Positions 1-5,632 are shown, counted from the stretch's first letter. The stretch: DNA of 7,855 nucleotides from Aquamicrobium sp. (GCA_014860725.1 JACZJD010000043.1:1-7855); one strand, 5' to 3'. The notes: generated by a model from the sequence alone, not told the origin. Translations and numbers: made by a program.

Positions 1-80
1 CCCCATTCCTCGTCGTGATAGGCGACATAGAGCGGGTCGGTGCCCGGCCATGGGCAGCGCTTGAGCGCGGTCGCACTCAT
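1..80 (-). CDS. tag: DNA-3-methyladenine glycosylase I, N-terminal 26 codons (cut by window edge)
   Basis: Tag is a base-excision repair enzyme that removes 3-methyladenine from alkylated DNA and leaves an abasic site. Only the start is present. The N-terminus MSATALKRCPWPGTDPLYVA, followed by YHDEEWG, matches the Tag family, whose E. coli member begins MERCGW...DPLYIAYHDNEWG. Cys9 and His22 fall at the positions of the E. coli zinc ligands Cys4 and His17, with the same 13-residue spacing. The ATG at 80-78 shares the ATGA overlap with the ygfZ stop codon, so translation is probably coupled and the two genes co-transcribed. The remaining roughly 85% of the protein, including the base-binding pocket, lies outside the window. 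Identification from a short but very characteristic stretch. Confidence 0.85.
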   Translation of the reverse strand, partial: MSATALKRCPWPGTDPLYVAYHDEEW

Positions 81-949
81 GCAGGCAATGCCGCCGGCAC
101 CTCGAACTGGGCGAAGGCCGGGCGGTGGAGCGTGATCGTCACGTCACCGGCGGTCAGGGGCGTGCCCTTCGACGCAGCCTCCTCGGCGCGGTCGAGGCGG
201 AGCAGGGCGAGGCCAATGACGCCGTCCACCGAGCCGATCGGGCCGATGGGCAATTCGCCGGCCTTCACCTCGACGCCGGTCGTGAGCGGGGCGTCGCCTT
301 CCACCGGAACGACGCGCTTTCGCGTTGTGCCGCGGTGCTGCATGCGCGACACCACCTCCTGCCCGACATAGCAGCCCTTGTGGAAGCCGACGCCGCCGTT
401 CTCGTCCATCAGCACGTCGTGCGGGAAGGCGTCGCCCGCGGCGAAGTCCGCGCCCGCCTCGGCGACGCCATGGGCGATGCGCAGCCGGGTGAAATCGTCC
501 GGCGAAGCGTCGGCGGCGACGGCCTCGCCGTAGTGCCGCAGCACGCCGGCGCCTTCGGTAAAGCGGCGGTCGGCGAGCCAGCTTGAATCAAGCTGTGAAC
601 TGCCTGAATCGGCATGTGAGGACGCGGAATCATCCTGCCAGCGTGCCGCGACAACCAGATGATCCTGAACGGAAATTTCCGCCTTGGCCCGCAGCCGGTA
701 GAGCATCAGCCGCCGCACGAAGTCGCCGGCCGCGTCCGCCCGGCAGTCGAGGAGGAAGCCGGCTTCGCCCCGGCGCGAGATCAGGAAATCGAACAGGATC
801 TTGCCCTGCGGCGACAGCAGCGCCCCCGGCCGCGCCTCGCCGGGCTCCAGCCGGTCGAGATCGACGGTCAGGATGTTCTGCAGGAAGTGTTCGGCGTCCG
901 GCCCGTCGATCAGGATCGCGGCGCGGTCGCCAAGCTGGGCTGTCGGCAT
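77..949 (-). CDS. ygfZ: YgfZ/GcvT-like folate-binding protein, Fe-S cluster maintenance
   Basis: A 290-residue protein of the YgfZ (COG0354) branch of the GcvT-like fold. YgfZ binds tetrahydrofolate and supports assembly or repair of certain Fe-S enzymes in the cytoplasm. The diagnostic K-G-C-Y-x-G-Q-E motif is at residues 191-198 with the conserved Cys at 193. The N-terminal GcvT-like half contains DAEHFLQN and RPGALLSPQGKILFD. Residues 107-124 are a Ser/Asp-rich segment with a 7-residue repeat (DSASSHA, DSGSSQL, DSSW), likely a surface loop. The start at 949 (MPTAQLGDRAAI) fits family N-termini. An in-frame ATG at 985 would add 12 residues and has a G-run 8 nt upstream, so it is a real alternative. 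The stop overlaps the tag start (ATGA). The gene is divergent from the dihydroorotase-like gene. Family assignment is firm; the exact start is not. Confidence 0.93.
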   Translation of the reverse strand: MPTAQLGDRAAILIDGPDAEHFLQNILTVDLDRLEPGEARPGALLSPQGKILFDFLISRRGEAGFLLDCRADAAGDFVRRLMLYRLRAKAEISVQDHLVVAARWQDDSASSHADSGSSQLDSSWLADRRFTEGAGVLRHYGEAVAADASPDDFTRLRIAHGVAEAGADFAAGDAFPHDVLMDENGGVGFHKGCYVGQEVVSRMQHRGTTRKRVVPVEGDAPLTTGVEVKAGELPIGPIGSVDGVIGLALLRLDRAEEAASKGTPLTAGDVTITLHRPAFAQFEVPAALPA

Positions 950-985
950 GGAGGCATCGTCCGAACTTGCATTTGACGTGGCCAT

Positions 986-1057
986 TACGTAAGCCCCCCG
1001 GCAGGCGCGGGCAAGAGACCGCAGCGCGCAAGGATGGCTCCCCCGAGGATGGCTCCC
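986..1057. promoter_or_regulatory. Divergent intergenic region between ygfZ and the dihydroorotase-like gene
   Basis: This short spacer must hold, or overlap, the promoters of both divergent genes if each has its own. No convincing -35/-10 pair is visible on either strand. It contains a 12-bp direct duplication (aggatggctccc at 1031-1042 and 1046-1057, period 15 bp) that generates three in-frame ATGs at 1034, 1049 and 1058. The assignment as a promoter region is inferred from gene orientation only. Confidence 0.4.
1045..1048 (+). promoter_or_regulatory. Shine-Dalgarno deciding the dihydroorotase-like start
   Basis: GAGG sits 9 nt before the ATG at 1058, a normal spacing. The copy before ATG 1034 (AAGG at 1030-1033) abuts that codon, and no usable site lies before ATG 1049. 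This supports 1058 (MTRSFDLILKGG) as the start, which also matches the usual N-terminus of the family. Confidence 0.5.
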
Positions 1058-2389
1058 ATGACACGCAGCTTCGACCTGATCCTGAAAGGCGGCACCGTGG
1101 TCAACCACGACGGTGCGGGGCAGCGCGACATCGGCGTCGTCGCCGGCCGCGTCGCCGCCATCGGCGACCTGTCGCGGGCCGATGCCGGCGAGACCATCGA
1201 CTGCACCGGCCTGCACATCCTGCCGGGCGTGGTGGACAGCCAGGTCCATTTCCGCGAGCCGGGGCTCGAGCACAAGGAAGACCTCGAGACCGGCTCGCGC
1301 GCGGCCGTGCTCGGCGGCGTCACCGCCGTGTTCGAGATGCCGAACACCAATCCGCTCACCACCAGCGAGGCGGCGCTCGCCGACAAGGTCGCGCGCGCCA
1401 CGGGCCGCATGCATTGCGACTTCGCCTTCTGGGTCGGCGGCACGCGCGACAATGCGCGCGACGCGGGCGAGCTGGAGCGCCTGCCGGGCGCGGCCGGCAT
1501 CAAGGTGTTCATGGGCTCGTCCACCGGCTCGCTGCTGGTCGAGGACGACGAGGGCGTCTACGAGATCCTGCGCCACACGCGCCGCCGCGCCGCCTTCCAT
1601 TCAGAGGACGAGTATCGCCTGCGCGAGCGCCTGTCGGAGCGCATCGAGAACGATCCGTCCTCGCATCCGGTGTGGCGCGACGAGGTGGCGGCGATCCGCT
1701 GCACCGACCGGCTGGTGCGCATCGCGCGCCTGGCGCGGGCGCGCATCCATGTGCTGCACATCTCCACCGCCGAGGAGATCGAATTCCTGGAGCACCACAA
1801 GGACGTCGCCACCTGCGAGGCGACGCCGCACCACCTGACGCTCTCGGCCGACGACTACGCCACGCTCGGCACGCTGATCCAGATGAACCCGCCCGTCCGC
1901 GCCGCGCGCCATCGCGACGGCGTCTGGAAGGGCATCGGCAACGGCGTCGTCGACGTTCTGGGATCGGACCACGCCCCGCACACGCTGGAGGAGAAGGCAA
2001 AGCCCTATCCGGCCTCGCCGTCCGGCATGACCGGCGTGCAGACCCTGGTGCCGATCATGCTCGACCACGTCAATGCCGGCCGCCTGACCCTCGAACGCTT
2101 CGTGGACCTGTCGAGCCATGGTCCGAACCGCATCTTCGGCATGGCGCGCAAGGGCCGCATCGCCGCCGGCTACGATGCCGACTTCACGGTGGTGGACCTG
2201 AAGCGCCGCGAGACCATCACCAACGCCCAGGCCGGCTCCCGCGCCGGCTGGACGCCCTATGACGGCAAGACCGTCACCGGCTGGCCGGTCGGCACCATCG
2301 TGCGCGGCGTGCGGGTGATGTGGGAAGGCGAGATCGCGACGCCGGGACAGGGACGGCCGGTGGAGTTTTCCGAGGCGTTGGCTGTATGA
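1058..2389 (+). CDS. Dihydroorotase-family amidohydrolase (class I-like)
   Basis: A 443-residue cyclic amidohydrolase, probably cytoplasmic. Dihydroorotase interconverts carbamoyl-aspartate and dihydroorotate in pyrimidine synthesis; routine annotation would call this PyrC. Visible: the N-terminal beta segment (FDLILKGGTVV), the metal-site strand DSQVHFREPG at 60-69, GVTAVFEMPNTNP at 87-99, KVFMGSSTG at 149-157, FHSEDE with His181, HVLHIST with His234, and GSDHAPH with Asp304. The length suits class I enzymes. The usual HxH pair reads Gln62-Val-His64 here, so one metal ligand is replaced. Lys149 lies where hydantoinases carry their carboxylated lysine. I recall the same QVHFREPG in other Rhizobiales proteins, so this looks like a clade property, not damage. 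The true substrate could therefore be another cyclic amide. The family is certain; dihydroorotase activity is only likely. Confidence 0.9.
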   Translation: MTRSFDLILKGGTVVNHDGAGQRDIGVVAGRVAAIGDLSRADAGETIDCTGLHILPGVVDSQVHFREPGLEHKEDLETGSRAAVLGGVTAVFEMPNTNPLTTSEAALADKVARATGRMHCDFAFWVGGTRDNARDAGELERLPGAAGIKVFMGSSTGSLLVEDDEGVYEILRHTRRRAAFHSEDEYRLRERLSERIENDPSSHPVWRDEVAAIRCTDRLVRIARLARARIHVLHISTAEEIEFLEHHKDVATCEATPHHLTLSADDYATLGTLIQMNPPVRAARHRDGVWKGIGNGVVDVLGSDHAPHTLEEKAKPYPASPSGMTGVQTLVPIMLDHVNAGRLTLERFVDLSSHGPNRIFGMARKGRIAAGYDADFTVVDLKRRETITNAQAGSRAGWTPYDGKTVTGWPVGTIVRGVRVMWEGEIATPGQGRPVEFSEALAV

Positions 2390-2470
2390 GCGAGTAGCGA
2401 ATAGAGAGTAGTGTCTGGAATATAGAACGACCTCTATTTCGTATTCACTACTCTCTACTCACTATTCACT
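2389..2470. repeat. Heptad-repeat imperfect palindrome between convergent genes, likely bidirectional terminator
   Basis: An AT-rich spacer in otherwise GC-rich DNA made of 7-bp units. On the plus strand from 2391: cgagtag, cgaatag, agagtag. On the minus strand reading in from 2469: tgaatag, tgagtag, agagtag, tgaatac, gaaatag. The units share the pattern GARTAG plus one base. The two arms pair: 2402-2413 with 2446-2457 is a perfect 12-bp stem, extended outward to 2389/2470 with three mismatches and one G-T pair. A smaller stem (2422-2426 with 2433-2437) lies in the loop. The arms reach the TGA of the upstream plus-strand gene and the TAA of the minus-strand gene, so a transcript from either side would fold it. 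A terminator or mRNA-end stabiliser role is inferred; no long U-run follows. Confidence 0.7.
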
Positions 2471-3378
2471 TAATCGCCGGCAACGAAGAACAGCCACCGC
2501 CCCTCCGGCGAGATGCCGGTGCGGTAGAAGATGTAGGCGCCGTAGTTCTTCATGTCTTCGTAGTCGCCGGCGGTGACGATCTTGAACAGCTCGACGCGCT
2601 GCGGCGCTGTGAGCGCGTCGAGCGGCACGGCGAAGAAATAGGGCCAGACATACATCTCCTCCGGTGTGCCTTCGGCGAGCTTGACGTAGCCCGCCGACAG
2701 CACCTCGTAGAGGATGGCGAGGATCTCGTGGCCCTGCTCGTCGCCGGAAAGCTCGCGCAGGAAGGCGATGGGGTCGCCGGAAATGTCGCCGAAGGAAAGC
2801 TGCGTCGCGTTCTCGCCGGTGCTGATCAGCGGGCGCAGCCGCTCGATGTCGCCGGAAAGGCACGCCTCCACGATCAGCTCGCGTATCCGCCGCACCGGCT
2901 CGGGCAGCAGCGCGAGATCGTAGAGGATGTCGGGGATCGGCTCGGCCTCCGCGTCCTCCCCGGCTTCCGTCGCCCCCGGCTGATGTTGCGCCGGGTCGCG
3001 GGGGATGACGACGGGGTCGGGAAGCGGAATGTTGATCGCGGGCGGCCGCGGCGTGTCGGCGGGGATGTCCTCCTGCGCCGGCGCCTCGGCCGGCGGCGTC
3101 TCCTGCGGCGCGGGTTCCTCGGGGGCGGCCTTGCCGTCGTCCGCTTCGCCGGCGTCGGTATCGGGCTCGGTGGTCTCGCCCGGCGGCGGCAGGTCGCGGC
3201 GCTCGATGGTGTCGGCGTCGTCCGTGTTCTCCGGAACCGGAACCTCCTCGCGCGGCAGCTCGCTCAGCGCCAGCGCGGCTCCCGGCAGGGCGACCACACC
3301 TGCAAGCGCGAGCGTCACGGCGAGCGCCCGGCCGCGCATCCTGTCGGGTTTCGATCCGTTCGCGCCTTTCCTTGCCAT
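2470..3378 (-). CDS. Exported Pro/Glu-rich protein of unknown function
   Basis: I do not recognise this 302-residue protein. Residues 1-17 are basic, 18-37 form a hydrophobic stretch ending ALALA-type small residues, consistent with a Sec signal peptide cleaved near residue 37. No lipobox Cys is present, so it should be periplasmic or secreted, not a lipoprotein. Residues 40-148 are rich in Pro, Glu, Asp and Ala and almost certainly disordered. Residues 149-302 look like a folded, largely helical domain (RRIRELIVEACLSGDIERLR at 163-182) ending in aromatic strands (MYVWPYFF at 242-249, GRWLFFVAGD at 293-302). The overall form is an anchor-linker-domain design. An internal Met14 is an alternative start. 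Upstream is a candidate -10 box. The stop codon lies in the heptad palindrome. Base use matches the neighbours. The coding call is strong; the function is unknown. Confidence 0.82.
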   Translation of the reverse strand: MARKGANGSKPDRMRGRALAVTLALAGVVALPGAALALSELPREEVPVPENTDDADTIERRDLPPPGETTEPDTDAGEADDGKAAPEEPAPQETPPAEAPAQEDIPADTPRPPAINIPLPDPVVIPRDPAQHQPGATEAGEDAEAEPIPDILYDLALLPEPVRRIRELIVEACLSGDIERLRPLISTGENATQLSFGDISGDPIAFLRELSGDEQGHEILAILYEVLSAGYVKLAEGTPEEMYVWPYFFAVPLDALTAPQRVELFKIVTAGDYEDMKNYGAYIFYRTGISPEGRWLFFVAGD

Positions 3379-3416
3379 ATCAGGCAGCCATGCCTCCGCT
3401 TGTCGGTCGGAGCCGC

Positions 3417-3422
3417 ACTATA
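3417..3422 (-). promoter_or_regulatory. Candidate -10 box for the exported Pro/Glu-rich protein
   Basis: On the minus strand the hexamer TATAGT (5 of 6 matches to TATAAT) lies 38 nt before the ATG at 3378, with an AT-rich run just upstream. No good -35 is found at 16-18 bp, so this is a weak call. A GGAGG at 3397-3393 lies 14 nt before the start, which is rather far for a Shine-Dalgarno sequence. Confidence 0.3.
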
Positions 3423-3496
3423 ACGGAAAATGCGCTGGCGGCGAGACGCCGGGCGGCCGCCGCGTCAAAATGGTTGCCGGAAGAGGGCAGGTCGGT

Positions 3497-3754
3497 TCAG
3501 TGGATACGCTGGGCCGGGTCGAACTCGCCGGCGACCAGCCGGTCGCGCATGCGCTCAATCAGCGAAAGGGCGGCGGTTTCGCCGTTGGCGCGCACCAGCT
3601 CCTCGAGCGCGGTGGCAATGGCCGCATCGGCCATGATGTCGGGCTCGATGCCGGCGGCGCGGCCTTCGGCCCATGCATCCTCGTAGCTCTCGACCGCCGT
3701 CAGGCGCTTTTCTTCCCGAATCAGCTGGTCGATGTCGCTGATGCCCCGATCCAT
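3497..3754 (-). CDS. Small conserved-looking protein of unknown function, possibly CtrA-controlled
   Basis: An 85-residue acidic, helix-rich soluble protein beginning MDRGISDIDQLIREEKRL. I see no signal peptide, membrane segment or metal motif. Helical segments with heptad-like hydrophobic spacing run through most of it (DQLIREEKRLTAVESYEDAW, then ADAAIATALEELVRA, then AALSLIERMRDRLVAG). The start at 3754 is an ATG with a GGTGGA-like sequence just upstream; an in-frame GTG at 3763 would add three residues. I recall similar small unknown proteins in Rhizobiales but cannot name a family. Its upstream region carries two TTAA-N7-TTAA boxes centred about 50 and 114 bp before the start, which suggests control by the cell-cycle regulator CtrA. 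It stands alone, 168 bp downstream of the TIGR02301-type gene on the same strand. Confidence 0.75.
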   Translation of the reverse strand: MDRGISDIDQLIREEKRLTAVESYEDAWAEGRAAGIEPDIMADAAIATALEELVRANGETAALSLIERMRDRLVAGEFDPAQRIH

Positions 3755-3796
3755 CCGTTCCACCCATGACCGCGGCCGATCCCGGCGGCCGCTCCC

Positions 3797-3811
3797 TTAA
3801 TGTCCCGTTAA
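3797..3811 (-). promoter_or_regulatory. CtrA-type box 1 (TTAA-N7-TTAA)
   Basis: TTAA at 3797-3800 and 3808-3811 are separated by exactly 7 bases. The CtrA recognition sequence in alphaproteobacteria is TTAA-N7-TTAA, often followed by C. The flanking bases extend it to a perfect inverted repeat, CCTTAA and TTAAGG, at 3795-3813. It is centred about 50 bp before the ATG at 3754, where a regulator could contact RNA polymerase or block it. Confidence 0.55.
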
Positions 3812-3860
3812 GGCTTCTAGCACAGGAAATGCGGCAAAGCGCGCCACATTCGTGTAAAAG

Positions 3861-3875
3861 TTAATCCATTGTTAA
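3861..3875 (-). promoter_or_regulatory. CtrA-type box 2 (TTAA-N7-TTAAC)
   Basis: On the minus strand the sequence is TTAACAATGGATTAAC, which fits TTAA-N7-TTAAC including the final C (base 3860). It lies 64 bp from box 1 and about 114 bp before the start of the 85-residue gene. Two exact-spacing matches within 80 bp are unlikely by chance in DNA this rich in GC. The assignment follows the known CtrA consensus; binding is inferred. Confidence 0.55.
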
Positions 3876-3922
3876 GCGCGGCCCAATCCCGGCTTCGCGC
3901 CATCCACAACTATGAGCCGGTT

Positions 3923-4300
3923 CTAGTTTCCGTAGCGCGTCGCCGTGTCGCGGGCGAGCGCTTCGCCTTCCTTCATGTAGCGGGAGATCGCCTCCAGCGC
4001 GGAAGGCGTGCAGGTGGCGTAGGTGGTCTCGAAGCTGCGATAGCCGCGGTTGAAGCTGGCGACGAAGCGGGCGCGCCGCGCCTCGTCCGGGTTTTCGGCC
4101 TGCAGCAGCGCCTCCATGCGGCCGCGCCAGTCCTGGCCGCTCTCGCCGCACAGGTTGCGCAGATAGTGCAGCGAGCCGAGGATTTCGGCGAGCCGCACCA
4201 GATCGCCCTCGAAGGGGGATTCCGCCGCGCGCGCGGCCTGGCCCTGCGCGGCGAGCAGGCACAGCGCGACCAGCGCGGAGGAGAGGGAACGGAGCTTCAT
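3923..4300 (-). CDS. TIGR02301-type small exported protein (alphaproteobacterial, unknown function)
   Basis: A 125-residue protein with a clear signal peptide: basic MKLRSL, hydrophobic 8-18, and a probable cleavage site after AARAA near residue 26. The mature part, with LVRLAEILGSLHYLRNLCG at 34-52 and FNRGYRSFETTYATC at 83-97, resembles the family annotated as TIGR02301 (I believe also DUF2385), found across Rhizobiales. Its only mature cysteines, Cys51 and Cys97, could form a periplasmic disulfide. The role is unknown. Its ATG at 4300-4298 overlaps the NUDIX stop codon as ATGA. This implies translational coupling and also explains the lack of a strong ribosome site of its own. Family recognition is from memory of the motif pattern. 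Confidence 0.85.
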   Translation of the reverse strand: MKLRSLSSALVALCLLAAQGQAARAAESPFEGDLVRLAEILGSLHYLRNLCGESGQDWRGRMEALLQAENPDEARRARFVASFNRGYRSFETTYATCTPSALEAISRYMKEGEALARDTATRYGN

Positions 4301-4746
4301 CGCCCGGCTTGTCGCGGAGAATCGTGGCCGGCGCAAGGCGCTTCCCGTTCGCCGGCGATGCGCCGCGCGATCTCCAGCACCGAGCCGGCGAGCGGCAGGC
4401 GCGCCATCTCGTCGAGCGTCAGCCATGCCACGGCCGCGGCGTCGTCCCCGGCCGCGATGTCGCCGCCGGCGAAGCAGGCCGCATGCACCGACAGGATGAA
4501 CTCGACCCGTCCTTCCTCCTGCTCGGAGACGAGCTCGAGGTCGATCAGATGCTCGACGCTCGACAGCAGCGCGCCCGTTTCCTCGATCACCTCGCGCCGC
4601 ACCGCCTCGGCCAGCGTCTCGCCCGCCTCCACCCGGCCGCCGGGAAAGGCGTAGAGGCCGAGCGCGGGCGCGCGTCCGCGCCGCACCAGCAGGAAGCGGC
4701 CTTCGTGAAAGATCGCCGCCGAGACGGCGCGGACGGGAGCGGGCAT
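4297..4746 (-). CDS. NUDIX hydrolase (MutT/ADP-ribose pyrophosphatase-like)
   Basis: A 149-residue cytoplasmic NUDIX hydrolase, which would cleave a nucleoside diphosphate linked to another group using Mg2+. The complete Nudix box G-x5-E-x7-R-E-U-x-E-E-x-G-U occupies residues 37-59: Gly37, Glu43, Arg51-Glu52, Glu55-Glu56, Gly58. It is preceded by a typical FLLVRRGRAP strand and YAFPGG. Nothing in the rest fixes the substrate. The start MPAPVRAVSAAIFHEGR at 4746 is chosen because the family begins directly with this beta strand; the frame stays open 42 codons further upstream, but that part shows no family-like sequence. The stop overlaps the TIGR02301-type gene by ATGA. The gene is divergent from the SRAP gene across 124 bp. 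The family is firm and the substrate open. Confidence 0.92.
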   Translation of the reverse strand: MPAPVRAVSAAIFHEGRFLLVRRGRAPALGLYAFPGGRVEAGETLAEAVRREVIEETGALLSSVEHLIDLELVSEQEEGRVEFILSVHAACFAGGDIAAGDDAAAVAWLTLDEMARLPLAGSVLEIARRIAGEREAPCAGHDSPRQAGR

Positions 4747-4870
4747 GGTCGAGGGTGCTTCTTCTGTGTGTATCTCTGGGCGAGGGTTGCAGGTCCCGAT
4801 ATGCCCCGCAACATTGCTGCCGGGAACAACCGAGGGCAAGCGCAATGCGGCATCGAGGGCGGAATTAGGC

Positions 4871-5632
4871 ATGTGCGGACGCTTCGCGCTGGTGCAGGGG
4901 GCAACCGTCGTCGAGGACGGCTTCGGCGTCGCCGGGGTGGAGGCGTTTCCGCCGCGCTATAACATCGCGCCGACGCAGCCGATCCTGATCGTCACCGCCG
5001 GCACGCCGCGCGAGCCCGGCTCAAACCGGCCGGAGCGGCAGGCGATGCTGGCGCGCTGGGGCTTCATCCCGTCCTGGGTCAAGGACACGGCGCAGTTCCC
5101 GCTGCTGATCAACGCCCGCGCCGAGACGGCCGCAAGCAAGGCCTCGTTCAAGGCTGCGATGCGCCATCGCCGCGTGCTGGTGCCGGCGTCGGGCTTCTAC
5201 GAATGGAAGGGAACCGGCCGCAAGGACGCCCAGCCCTACTGGGTGCGGCCGCGGCACGGCAGCGTGATCGCCTTCGGCGGGCTGATGGAGACTTATGCCG
5301 AGCCGGGCGGCTCCGAGATCGACACCGCGGCGATCTTGACCTGCGCCGCCAACGGCGAGATCGCCCATATCCACCATCGCATGCCGGTGGTGATCCGGCC
5401 CGAGCATTTTTCCCGCTGGCTCGACTGCGTGCGCAATGAGCCGCGCGACGTCGCCGACATCGTGCAGCCCGTGGAGCCCGGCTTCTTCGAGGCGATCCCG
5501 GTCTCCGACAAGGTCAACAAGGTCGCAAACAGCGGCCCCGAGCTTCAGGAGCGGGTCGAACTCGCCGAGCTCCGGCCCGAGGACGCGAAGGAAGACGCCG
5601 CCCCGAAGGGCGATCAGCTCAGCCTGTTCTGA
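4871..5632 (+). CDS. SRAP-domain (YedK/HMCES-like) abasic-site processing protein with C-terminal clamp-binding motif
   Basis: A 253-residue SRAP protein, often annotated as SOS response-associated peptidase. The E. coli homologue YedK and human HMCES use Cys2, after Met1 removal, to form a stable thiazolidine crosslink with abasic sites in single-stranded DNA. All key residues are present: MCGRF at 1-5 with Cys2, Asn81 in LINARAET, Glu111 in SGFYEWK, and His169 in HHRMPVVI, matching YedK Cys2, Asn75, Glu105 and His160. The start must be 4871 because Cys must be residue 2, although the frame is open upstream. The last five residues are QLSLF, the consensus beta-sliding-clamp binding pentapeptide, after a charged flexible tail from about residue 232. 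No complete alphaproteobacterial SOS box is seen upstream. The exporter gene follows after 57 bp, possibly in one transcript. Confidence 0.95.
   Translation: MCGRFALVQGATVVEDGFGVAGVEAFPPRYNIAPTQPILIVTAGTPREPGSNRPERQAMLARWGFIPSWVKDTAQFPLLINARAETAASKASFKAAMRHRRVLVPASGFYEWKGTGRKDAQPYWVRPRHGSVIAFGGLMETYAEPGGSEIDTAAILTCAANGEIAHIHHRMPVVIRPEHFSRWLDCVRNEPRDVADIVQPVEPGFFEAIPVSDKVNKVANSGPELQERVELAELRPEDAKEDAAPKGDQLSLF

Noticed and set aside
77..1600. YgfZ frame continuing upstream to about 507 codons
   Set aside because: The upstream half is antisense to the dihydroorotase-like gene, has no YgfZ-like sequence, and the family N-terminus starts at MPTAQLGDRAA (949).
583..2262. Plus-strand frame of 559 codons overlapping ygfZ and the dihydroorotase-like gene
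   Set aside because: It is an Arg/Pro-rich out-of-frame reading of the GC-rich real gene, with no domain and no ribosome site.
3430..3475. GC-rich hairpin with a short T-run on the minus strand downstream of the 85-residue gene, as a terminator
   Set aside because: The stem is poorly defined in GC-rich sequence with several alternative pairings, and the T-run is short and several bases away. It is not strong enough to list.
4826..4845. Possible SOS (LexA) box upstream of the SRAP gene
   Set aside because: One GAAC half-site is present, but the second half-site at the required N7 spacing (alphaproteobacterial GAAC-N7-GAAC or GTTC-N7-GTTC form) is missing.
4745..4870. N-terminal extension of the SRAP frame from 4745
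   Set aside because: The catalytic Cys must be residue 2 of the protein, so MCGRF at 4871 has to be the start.
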